From contig CM036245.1 of NCBI GenBank assembly GCA_020698575.1, forward strand, positions 40,161,093 to 40,225,092: a stretch of DNA of 64,000 nucleotides, read 5' to 3'. The DNA is from Bostrychus sinensis (taxonomy: Eukaryota; Chordata; Actinopteri; Gobiiformes; Eleotridae). The notes under the pieces were generated by a model that saw only the letters and a program-made list of their open reading frames with translations, was not told where the DNA came from and searched no databases. A program made the position numbers and the translations under genes. Position 1 is the stretch's first letter, and every line of letters begins with the position of its first letter. Shown here in pieces: positions 1 through 12,200 of this stretch.

Positions 1-95
1 TTTTTTTTTTTTTGTACCGAGTTGTGATTTGTACCTGTACTGACTGCAGTGGTATGACATGAAATGTGGGCTGTCTTTGTCCACGGTAAACTCAC

Positions 96-200
96 GTGTT
101 GACAGGGAGGACAGAACCACTCTCCATCTGGGATCAACATAAGCGGGGGCCGCAGGCAGGCCGTGTGGTAGCCACTGTCGCACCAATCACACAGCAGGAT
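96..200 (-). CDS. rsf1: rsf1 coding exon 9 (rest of PHD finger)
   Basis: This 105-bp exon lies between CCAACAG| and CAACAC|GTGAGT, phase 0 at both ends. It encodes ILLCDWCDSGYHTACLRP followed by a short hydrophobic stretch and GEWFCPPCQH. With CTQC from exon 8 it completes the C4HC3 zinc-ligand set, so the PHD finger is intact. The gene continues left of the window. Confidence 0.95.
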
Positions 201-3200
201 CTGTTGGCACAGCAGACAGTGAGAGAACACCTCTGCATGGCCCCTTTCGTACCACCCTCCAATCATTTGACTCTTTTTATGGCATTTACAGTTAGGTCCA
301 TAAATATGAAGTGTTATTATTTTAGCTATTTACTAGTTGTGGGACTCGATTAAAAACATTAATCTAATTAATTACAGGTTTTATAATTAATTCAATTCAA
401 TTCAATTCAGATTTATCTGTATAGCCCAGTATCACAACAAAAGTCACCTCAAAGGGCTTCACAACAGTCAGACAACACAAACAATAACTACACTAAACAG
501 ACCCAGGACACTCCTGTCCTTAGACCCTCTTTCTCGGTAAGGAAAAACTCCTAAAAAAAAAACAGCTGCAGGAAAAAAGAAGAAACCTTATGGAGCCCAA
601 CTGAAGGAGAGATCCTCTCCCAGGACGGACAGGCAATGTGTCTAGGACTGTTAGTTCATTAGCTCATCTATAGGATCATAGATCAGCTCTGTAAGGACTC
701 ATCCAGGGAGTGGGGTGAGGTAGGTTGAGGAAGTCCATAGGATGCAGCAGGTGGGCCTCATCCAGACAGGTGAGTGGGCGAGAGTGACTGTAGTGACTGT
801 AACGCGAGTAACTAAATGGGTATTTTGTTAGTAATATTATAATATTATTATATTATTACTGGGGGTTCAAAAGTAACGCATTACCCGCTGCGTTACTGAC
901 AATTGTAATCTCGTTACTGCAACTCGTTACTTTGTAACGCGTTACTCTCAACACTGAAACTAGGTCACTGAGAAATGTACGACAAGTGCGATTAATTGCG
1001 TACATTTTTTAATGTGTTAATTTCTCTTTAATTAATCAATCGCGATTAACACGTTAAAGTCCCAGCCCTACTATTTACCAAAACATATTCACAATACAGT
1101 TATATAACTGTTATGTGCTTAAAATTCTGACTCTCAGCTGTAATCTAAAGTATTCACATCCAATTTAAAGGGAGTGTTTTTCTTCATTATTTTTCAGCCT
1201 AAGGATGGTCTGGATCACTTCCATTGAAAGACTGCATGTTCACAGAACATGAACAGAACAAGGTGGGTTCACAGAAACAGCTTTCAAATGCAAATGAAAC
1301 ACCTGGAATCAGTCCAGACCTTTTACCTGCTCAGTTTATGACGGATTAATGAGGGAAAAGCCCTTGCAGCCCATGAAGAAGCTGTTCAAGTAACTGTCTA
1401 ATTACTTTTGAGAAACCGAAAAAGACGCTGCTACAGATTTAAGAGCTGTAATTCCTAAATCCTTCGTCCGATTTGGATGTGAATACCTCAGATTACAGCA
1501 ACTGTCCTGGACACATCTCTGTCCCTCTGTCCATCCAGTTGGAGACTCTAAAGACAGAGGGCAGCCGTTTGAAGCAGCTGCTTTTGCAGAGCCGGCCCTA
1601 GCTCTGTTGGTGCTCTAGGCAAAATTTTAAATTGCGCTCCCTACTCCCACCACCACTAAAACAGAATATAGGATACATTTGATAAGACTCTAGGAAAATT
1701 TTTATTTTAATTTGAGCAGATGTAATTTCACTTATTGTGATTTCACTTCTCTTCCAGATTCATGACAAAACATTGTTTATTATAACGATTCTCACATTTT
1801 AAAATGAGCTGCTGCTCTACACAGTCCAGAGCATAGTTCAATTTTAGTTAGACTTTAGTTTTTACACATGATCCTTATCACTTGTGTTTAAATCCTTTGT
1901 TAGTGGTTCCCCACAGCCCCCAGCTCTGCTCCGCCTCTGCAGCACAGACTCACAGAGACTTCAGTCTCATCAGTGAGCTGCAGACAAAGGCTCCAGGGAA
2001 CACTACAGGCTACAAAAGTTTTTGTCACCACGTCTGGACTAATGTTTTAAGTTACTTTTATAATACAGCAAAAATTTTGTGAGAAAGGCGTCACGCACGC
2101 CACAGTAATGTGCGTCTTTTCATTATTGCACATATTATTTCACAAGCTGTATATGAGCTTATTTCCACAAGTAAGAGGTCGTTTGTCATCGAACGAAAAG
2201 TGACTTAAAACTTGTGTAGAACATATTTATTGACTCAAAACTCTTCCCAGTGTCCATAATTTCTAGGTATTTACTGTTGTTGATCAGGCTCATTAGCCTT
2301 ATTGTGCACAGCGCAGTGGCAGGTGACCCCTAGTCACTCTGCCCCCTTAGCATTTGCATATATCGCCTATTCTACAGGCCGGCTCTGTACTTTTGTGATA
2401 TTGCGCATATGCCCACATGCACAATTACAGCAGCCTGAGGGTGACTCCCTGTGTGACCCCTCCACCCACATGAACCACTACAGCAGCCTGAGTGCAGTGC
2501 TACCAGCTCGGGGTGGTTGGGCAGCCCACACTGGGTGCAGGCATCTCCCGTGCTCCCCTCACAGTAACTCTCTGATTCCTTCTCTTCGTGTGGCTGTGAC
2601 TGGTCCTCCACGTGGGCCTCCTGCTCCACTTTGTGTCTCTTTGAGCGTGGTGTGGTCCACCTTGGGCGTCCCTGAACACACAACCTTCATTAAGACCAGA
2701 CTAGCCCAGTTTAAGACCAACAGCATGGATCCTTACCCGCAGTTTCCTGCTTTGGCCCACAGCTCGTCCTCTCTTGGGTTCCTCCTGTGCTGCTCTGTCT
2801 GGGAGGTGGAAAGGCTGATTTCTCTGTCCCACTTTCTTCTTTTGGCTCTCAGCTGCCTTTGAGCTGGGCCTGCAGTTAGAATGTGTTTCAAACACACTCT
2901 GTAGATTATATTTCACCTTTTTATGTGCACACATTATCTCCAGTTTTAACTGTCTCAAGTATCAAATGGAATTGTGTTAGCTGTATTTGTCTGTACTCAG
3001 AAACACCCACCTGCAGATCCGCGCAGACCTCCTCAGGGGCGGCCCATCCTCTGCCACTCCTCTGTCGCTCTGCTGTTGTTTTGCACTTGCTCTTAACTTG
3101 GTCCTGCGGTGAGGTGGAATCTTGATTTTTAGCCTGATGCCTTCTTTCTGGAGCTCAGACGAGGCCTCTTCCATAAGTGTCTCCTTTATATTAGCAGAGG

Positions 3201-6200
3201 CCAGTCTGCCATTGACTGCTGCTTTGTCAGCCTCTTGTTCATGAGTGCTTGTTGTTACCTCACCAACCTTCCCAAAAGTACTTGTAGATTCATTCTTATC
3301 ATCTTTTAGGTAACCAGTAGCACAACTGTTCTCCACAGTGTCCTCTTCCACAGTCTCTTTGCCCTGGACCTTACCTGCTCCATTCGATAAGTCCACCTCT
3401 ACAGCCTTACCAACCTCATTAGGTTTTGAGGACAGCGTTGGGGATTGGATGTTGATTTTGGCAGCTTGGGCCCCTGCCTTCTGAACCAGCACTGACTGCC
3501 TCCTCACCTCCTTTTGGTCATGAGAATATAATACAGGATCATTTGGTTGCTCTTGCCCAGTACTCTGTGGTTTGCTGCAATGCTGGGGGTTGCAAATGAC
3601 CCCTGCATGACTTACCCCAGTCATTCCATTCTGCCCGATTTTGTGAGGCAGTAGAAGTGAAGCTCTCCCATTGGTCAGCTCTGGTCCTGAGGAGCTTTGA
3701 GTTTCTGTAGTTTGGATGACGGAGGGGTTAAAGACAATGATACTACAGCTGGAGCTGTTGCTGAGATGGTTGCTCTGATAACTGTGTGATAGTTTGAGTT
3801 CCCTCTTCTTCAGTGGGATTGTGGCCTGCTGGCTGCTCCTCATGGTGGCTTGTTGTGCTTCCTGTTTGGCGTTTCCTGGTGCTATGAGGACGGACACAGT
3901 GTTTCTGAGGGGTTCCTTGCTTTCAGCTTTGACTGTGGTGATGGTGCTTACATGATTATCAAAGAGAGGCACACACCCTTCGGCCGCTCCTGGTCGCTCG
4001 CACTTGCACTTCTCTGCCTCTTTCACTTGACAGCACTCCTGCTGGGCTTCTGCAACAAACCACACAAACCACACCACTGGATATGTCACACACTACATTT
4101 ACTCTGCATACATTATATACTGTACATGCACTTCATAAAATTATCACATTTTTAAAAGCAGTTACTGATCAATTTTATTATAAGCAACCCTTGCTGTTCT
4201 TTTTAACATTTTTCCATCACTCTTCAGGAAATTGTCCCGTCTATGTGATTGTCTTCCTGCCTTTGAGCCATCCTGTCAGGACCTCGCCGACCCCAGCACC
4301 GACTCTCCAAAACTACAACTACTACTGTGACTAATACCTAGCACAAGCGTGGCACAGACGCAGAAGCAGGTATAACTGCTCTTGTACACTGCGCCTGTGT
4401 CTATGCAGCGCAGGAGTGGGTGGGCAATGGGCTAAACATGGGGTGTGTCAGTCAAAAAAGTCAGGTTGATCTGGCTTAAAACTAGGTTGTGGTGTGGCAC
4501 AGGCTAAATGCTGGTCAACCTCCAATATTTGTTGGGTGTATCTCTACGTTGTGTAGCCCCTGTGGCCAACAGAGCAGGCCCTCGCCCACTGGATGCATTT
4601 CGGGAGAACACGCACAGGAACTGCAAGCTCATTTGATAAAAGCCATTGATAGGCTGAGCCAGACCAAACCAACTGGCATATCTGTTTGTAGCAACAGAGA
4701 GCAGTCTATCAGACATAATCTGGATCTGGCCAAGTTCTTGAATGTGGCCCTCATATTTGTGCATAAATCTGTTTAACAAAGAATTTCTCAGAAAAAGCAG
4801 TGTGCAGTTCTGTTTCCTTGTGTAAAGAAATTAACAAAAAGACGCATGCTCACAGGCTACAGGGTGACACTGACCCTGCCCTGATCGCGTGTGTGTGCAT
4901 TCATAAAGACATTTTAATGATTAATTTGGGCCAAAAGGTTTATCTTACTTGTATTTTCACCATTTCATCCAATCTTATTGTAATTATGGGCTTCAAATAA
5001 GCTAAACGCACAACAAGGTATTTAAAATATCATTTGAGAAACACTGCGCTAAACCAACTTGTATGTAACAGAGAACAGCTACAAACAGCATGTTTGTGTA
5101 TGTTATCAAATAATATTACACTCGCGGAACATGAGTTACACTGGGGTTACTACATATCCCGTAACCTATAGGTCAAACACATCTCAAGCAGCCTTCAGAA
5201 TCAACTGCACAGGTGCTTCACACACTGTTATTGAGCACACATCTCTCTGTCCTCTGCTGGGACACAGTGTGGAATTAATTTAGATCAGTTTCTGTTGAGT
5301 TTAGTCCTGAGTTTGCTCTACTATTTCGCATGTACAGTTAAGTCCATAAGTATTTGGACAATGACACAAGTGTTGTTATTTTAGCTTTTTTACCAAAAGT
5401 AAAATACAGTTATATATTACACTCTATAGACTCTCAGCTGTAAATTGAGAGTATTCACTTCTAAATCAGATGAAGGGTTTAGGAATTACAGCTCTTTAAT
5501 GTGTAGCTGACTCTGCTGACAGTTGCTTCAAAAGCTATTTCTTGAGCTGCATGAGCTATTTCCCTCATTAATCATTCATAAACTGAGCAGGTAAAAAGTC
5601 TGGACTTGATTCCAGGTGTTACATTTGCTTTCGAAAGCTGTTGCTGTGAAATTACAACATAAAGTATCTCAACAGAAGTGAAACAGACCATCCTTAGGCT
5701 GGATCAAAAAATTGTGAAATACCCCTTCATACAGCACAGCACACCTCATCTTCTGTAAAACATGGTGGAGCAGTGTGATGCACAAGCTGCAGAACTTCCA
5801 ATGGCACTGGGTCACTGGTGTTTACTGATGATGTGACAGAAGACAGAAGCAGCCAGATGATTTCTGAAGTGTATAGGGATATAATTTCTGCTCAGATTCA
5901 GACAAAAGCCACGAAGTTGATGGGCAGTGCTTCACAGCACAGATAGACAGTGACCCAAAACATACTGCAAAAGCAACCCAGGAGATTTTTTGTCAAATAT
6001 GTGAATTATTCAGCAATGGCCAGATCAGTCACCAGATCTCAGCCTGATCAAGCATTCATTTTACATGTTTAAGACTAATCATAAGGCAGAAAGGCCCACA
6101 AGCAAGCAACAACTGAAGACAGCTGTAGTAAAGGCCTGGCAAAGCATCATAAATTTGAAAACTCAGTGTTTGGTGATGTCCATGGGTTCGAGACATCAGG

Positions 6201-9200
6201 CAGTCTTCGCCTGTAAAGGATTTCCCCCAAATTATTAAAAATAAATATTTTATTTATGGTAATGTTCATCTGTCCAATTACTTTTGAGCCCCTGAAAAAG
6301 AGGCTGCTACACTTTTAAGAGCTGTAATTCCTAAACCCTTTCTCCGATTTGGATATGAATACTCTCAAATTACAGCTGAGAGTCTGCACTTTAAGGACAT
6401 ATTAATTATATAACTGTAGTTTGAATACCTTTTGGTTAACAGCTAAAATAACAAAACTTGTGTCTGAGTCCAAATACTTATGGACCTTGAAGAGGTTAAT
6501 GAGTTACAAAAGCTATAAATGTTGTTACTTTAGGTCATTGTAAGACTGGTAACACCAGGGTTGGTTTTCTAATGGTTTTATGCTAAGTATTAAAGGTACA
6601 TTCAAGCTTTGAGTAATGTGTTCATCTTCATGTGTTCATCTTCATGCATTCTTTGAGAAATGCGTAACTGTGTAACTGTAAGGGAAACACACTGGGCCTC
6701 ACTGTAAATAAGATAAAACACACAGAGTTTAATTTGGTTTGGTTTGGTTGTAGTTTAGTGTAACTGCCACTAGGAGATGCAATTTAGTGGGTGTGGTTAA
6801 ATGTTGATGACATCAGAATAAAGGGACACTTAACATGATGGGCGTGTCACAGGCTACCTACATTACATCATGGGTTGTAAATTTCCACTACTTAATGATT
6901 TTTTATAACTCCATAATAATGACCTGGATGAACTTTGGTGGACGTGACAAACTGAGCGTCTGCAGCAGGTGCAGGGGTTAGCACCAGTTCAATTGGGATG
7001 GTCCAATTCAATTCACACAACACCCTTGTGTGATTCCTACAGACAGATTTGCGTAAGTAAACCAGGAAGAAAAAAAAAACCAGACAGGAAAACATGTTTA
7101 GGTAAGATTGCTCTTAACCATTAGAAATACTGAACACATTGTTATTTAAAAATATCAGCAGACACTTTTATATTATACACTTTGTGTATTTACTTGTTAT
7201 TAAACTGATATTGAAGCATTCAAATCAATACTGAATCAAACTGAAATTGAATCAAACTGCAACCTACAGACTCGAAATGGAATTGTGAGGTTCTTAACGA
7301 TACCCAGCTCTAATTACAAGACCATTTTTCAATAAGTTTGATTGACCGAGCAATGAAGTGGGGACAGGGTACAGAGCATGCAGGGCGCTTTGAGGAGTGG
7401 AGGAGCTGAATAAAGCCCCTTATTAACAATAAAACAAAAAACTGACTTGGTCTCATTAATGCCTCAATCAGGCCCTATTACCAAGCTCATAGACCAGATC
7501 AGGACATCCCTCATGCCCACTCCACTCAGTGATCACAATCAACCGGCCAAAGGATTGAACCATGACCTCTTTGCTGATCAATGTCGGATATACTGCCCAG
7601 CCCTAAGGAATGTGACAATGTGCCAAATCCTAACGGTTGTGTATTTTCTGTACAGTCGTACCCTGTTTTATTGCTTCTTCTTTTAAAGTGACTGTCCTCC
7701 CACCGTCACTTAGTTTCTCTTTGCTGCCATCATCCTCATCTATCAAGACAAAAGCAGACATTCAAAACCAAAAACAAACAAACAAAAATAAATCATATCA
7801 GTGGGTATACCTAAAGTGGGGCTGGCGCCTCGGGATGCTGCTTGGTCCGAGTTTGGGTCACCCTGGGCCTTAAGAAGCTCCAGAGCACCAGCCAGATCGC
7901 TCCGAGACCTAAGAGAGCAGTCAAACAGGTATCACAGCTGTTCCCATGTATTTTGGTCAATAAATCCTATCCTACATGTCTATATACCATTATCTGATGT
8001 AATTCAAAGAGTATGCAGAGGTTTGCAAATCCAATATCCGAATCTGACAGTAAACATTTCAACATAAACAATCATCGCTTGTTTTAATTCGATGGCAGCT
8101 ACACATCTTCATAAAGAAACATTTTAAACAAGCCATTATTATGACTCGTATTAGTATTGGATGTATTGATGCCCATGATCTTCAGGTCTTCAAGCTTAAC
8201 TGCATTAAAAACATGATTCTGTGTGGATCAGAAACACATCCAGATGTCACTGTCTCTGCACACAGTTTCTTATTGCCATCACTAATGAATTCATCTATTC
8301 TATTCTTCTTCCTATTATTAATATTATATTAAAGTTTTGCTTAATTAATATTAATACACATGGCTCAGGAGTAGAGCTGTGGTGCATATACAGTGGGGCA
8401 AAAAAGTATTTAGTCAGCCACCAATTGTGCAAGTTCTCCCACTTAAAAAGATGAGAGAGGCCTGTAATTTTCATCATAGGTATACCTCAACTATGAGAGA
8501 CAAAATGAGAAAAAAAAATCCAGAAAATCACATTTGAATTTATTTGCAAATTATGGTGGAAAATAAGTATTTGGTCAATAACAAAAGTTCATCTCAATAC
8601 TTTGTTATATACCCTTTGTTGGCAATGACAGAGGTCAAACGTTTTCTGTAAGTCTTCACAAGGTTTTCACAAACTGTTGCTGGTATTTTGGCCCATTCCT
8701 CCATGCAGATCTCCTCTAGAGCAGTGATGTTTTGGGGCTGTCGCTGGGCAACACGGACTTTCAACTCCCCCCAAAGATTTTCTATGGGGTTGAGATCTGG
8801 AGACTGGCTAGGCCACTCCAGGACCTTGAAATGCTTCTTACGAAGCCACTCCTTCGTTACCCGGGCAGTGTGTTTGGGATCATTGTCATGCTGAAAGACT
8901 CAGCCATGTTTCATCTTCAATGCCCTTGCTGATGGAAGGAGGTTTTCACTCAAAATCTGACGATACATGGCCCCATTCATTCTTTCCTTTACACGGATCA
9001 GTCGTCCTGTTAGTCGTCCTAATAATTGCTCCCACAGTTGATTTCTTCACACCAAGCTGCTTACCTATTGCAGATTGAGTCTTCCCAGCCTGGTGCAGGT
9101 CTACAATTTTGTTTCTGGTGTCCTTTGACAGCTCTTTGGTCTTGGCCATAGTGGAGTTTGGAGTGTGACTGTTTGAGGTTGTGGACAGGTGTCTTTTATA

Positions 9201-12200
9201 TAGATAACCAGTTCAAACAGGTGCCATTAATACAGGTAAGGAGTGGAGGACAGAGGAGCCTCTTACAGAAGAAGTTACAGCTCTGTGAGAGACACAAATC
9301 TTGCTTGTTTGTAGGTGACCATATACTTATTTTCCACCATAATTTGCAAATAAATTCTTTAAAAATCAGATAATGTGATTTTCGGGATTTTTTTTTTCTC
9401 ATTTTGTCTCTCATAGTTGAGGTATACCTATGATGAAAATTACAGGTCTCTCTCATCTTTTTAAGTGGGAGAACTTGCACAATTGGTGGCTGACTAAATA
9501 CTTTTTTGCCCCACTGTACACAGCAACTACACATTGTCCTCTAACCAAAGGGTTGGCAGTTTGATTCCCACTCTGACCCAGGTAATAACACATTGTGTTA
9601 TTACTGTTTAACAGTTATTTTGATTGTGCTGTATTGTGAAAAATTTGAAAAGATTTGAAGATCATTCTGTTTTTTATTTACATTTGCCAACTTTTTGGAA
9701 TTGGGACATGTTAACTGACCTTTGCCCCAAGTTTTTCTTTTTTTCCAACTGCTCTCTTGTGTGACACTACACTACAGTTCCACAAGTTTCCGTTCCTGTC
9801 CCAACCAGCCACATGATGTGACTGGAGCAGGAAATGTGGGTGAGGTGTCTTGCCCAAGGACATGATGATAGTATGCACTGGGTCAGAGTGGGAATCAAAC
9901 TGCCAACCCTTTGGTTAGAGGGCGACTCATTAACTGTCTGCGCCACTGTCACCCCAAAGACAGGACAAAGATAATGTTGAGTTTCTCCTGACAAGCCTGA
10001 CATGAATAATGGCATGAACATCTGGTATATTTTGAGGCAACAGTAGCTCAGTTGGTAGAACTGTTCATCCACTAACTAGAAGGTTGGTGGTTCAGACCCT
10101 GCTCCCACTGTTGCATGCTGTCATTGTGTCCTTGGGCACGACACTTAACCCTCCTTGCCCCTGGGGTAAATGAGTGAAAAGCTCCTGGATGTAACACGCT
10201 CTGAGTGCCCATGGAGGTAGAAAAGTGCTGTATAAATGTGACTATTTATATTGCATTAATACAGTATGCTGCGCTTGACATAAAGTTTAGTAAGAGGACT
10301 TTTGGGTGGCTAGGATACAGGACACAGAATTCTTGGTTACCTGACAATGCATCTCCAGGTAGATCCGTCCAGGTCGTCCTGCTCCTCAGTGTACAGTCGA
10401 ATGTTCTGCTCCTGATCCAGCTGAAGCCAGTACATTAGGCCTTGTCGGTCTCGACCAATTGGCTGCAACCTCATTGTCTCTGGCTGCTCTTCATTGATTG
10501 CCATCTTGAACTTCAAATTGTCATCAAACTGACACTCACAGAGATACTGGGAGAGGGAAGCAGAGGAGTGAGGGACAGGACAAAAGTTGTGGCGGTGACG
10601 CTTTGGGGTGACATACTTTCAGAATGCTGGACTTGCACTCCATAGTCATTTCTTGGTAGCCCCTCTGCTCCAGTTCCCATGCCCAAGTGCTGTTCAGCTC
10701 CTGGCAAACCTGCAAAAGGCAAAATAGATGTGTTGTGCCCTTATTAATAAGATATAAGATATAATAATAAGAAGTTTATTGTCACATGCACAGAAAAGTA
10801 CAGCGAAATTATGTTGGAGCAAGCCTCCGGGCCACAGCTATTATCAGCGCATCCCCCACTGTGAGATCTCAGCTCATCTCATATAATGTTTATGTGTTAT
10901 GTTTTTACAACTGCCAAGAATATGAGCACTGCTAATGAAAAAGAGCAAAGACCAGGGCTTAATTTGTAAATCAAACGATGCCGGAACAAAAATTGTGCTT
11001 TGACACCAAAGTCCACAAGGCCAACACTGATACCGGAACGTAGACACAACACAATGCTTAGGCGACACACATCCCAAAATACCAAGCAACTGCTCATTTA
11101 TACTAATTTTTAAATTATATTTTAACATATTTGTTAACATTATAACATTATTATTATACATATTATTATACATTATAGCGTTTCACTTCAGTGTAATGTG
11201 TCAGTGTATGTTTGTTTGATTGCTCAGCTGATCGAGAAATCAGCTGCTACGCATAATTACTGCGCTTTTGTAGACTCGCTCTGTCATAGATCTACTGTGT
11301 GCAGCCACCAGTCTGAAGCAAGAACACAGACTCATGCAGTAGTGATCTGTATAAACAAAGTCTAGACTAGGAAAGGGAGCACACGGCAGCAGTAAGCTTT
11401 CTGACTTACGTCTCTCCTTTTGATTTGACTTCTTTTAAGTGACTGCTGTGGAGCGCGCAGTCTTCTCTGTATAATGGCGTTTCACGGCTCCAGGCTCTGG
11501 GACCCTCAGTGCATTAGCTCGAACTTAAAGATGCATTTGAGCAAACAAAAAAGAACAAACTGCTGTGGATCTATGTCCCGTGTGCACAGGGGATATAATG
11601 GAGGAATAATAAGCGCACATCGAGGGCGCGTGGCGTAAGGTTTCTCTGCGTAACTATGGCTCTGTAACAGTGACACTGGTGTTGGCTCCGGGTCTCATCC
11701 TGTGACCCACGATCAGCGCGTTAGCTCTAGCTTCCATATGCATTTGAGTAAAAGAACAAATTGACGTGGCACTGCCAGGTCCCGTGTGCTCTCGGGCTCA
11801 GTGGGGAAATAACGCAGCACATCCAAAGCGCATCATATAGGTCCCCTCCGCATAACCAAAGTCAGGACAAACCTCAACAGATTTAAGCAAACACATCACT
11901 TTTGACTTAAAGAGCAGCAGTCAGCTGTAGCTCCACTCGCGTTTGTAAAACACACAGCCTACTATGGCTCTATGCAGCTCTGTGGATGCAGCAGGGATTG
12001 GGCGGGGTCGGGGGACATCTCAAGGTACGCACAGTGCGTACTGCTGTACACCTGCAGGCACCACTGATGTTAACAGTGGTGAACAGATCTTTCAGTTTGA
12101 TGTGAAGGTCTTTTCCACCAGATTCCCTGTACACTCTATAGACACCAATTACAGTGCGGGGACAGTCTGTGTTGAAGCAATCATGTGGAAATGAAGCGTG

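Larger units (their letters stand above)
289..1508. mobile_element. Tc1-type derivative, split by a hAT-type insertion
   Basis: The left end (CAGTTAGGTCCATAAATATG, 289 on) matches the end of the Tc1-like copy at 5335. After the insertion at 334-1070 the same element resumes (1079-1508), sharing the ATATAACTG, CTCTCAGCTGTAA and GAGCTGTAATTCCTAAA blocks of that copy. No transposase remains. It lies in an rsf1 intron. Confidence 0.6.

Noticed and set aside
2372..2683. rsf1 as a pseudogene with a broken PHD finger
   Set aside because: The reading past HPEL is intron. The exon at 96-200 supplies the missing zinc ligands in phase.
2302..2862. 186-residue plus-strand open frame
   Set aside because: It is antisense to rsf1 exons 7 and 8 and to a hAT end; no domain is seen and the minus-strand exons explain the region.
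8391..9516. Large inverted repeat as a novel regulatory hairpin
   Set aside because: Explained by Tc1 terminal repeats with TA duplications and a transposase remnant.
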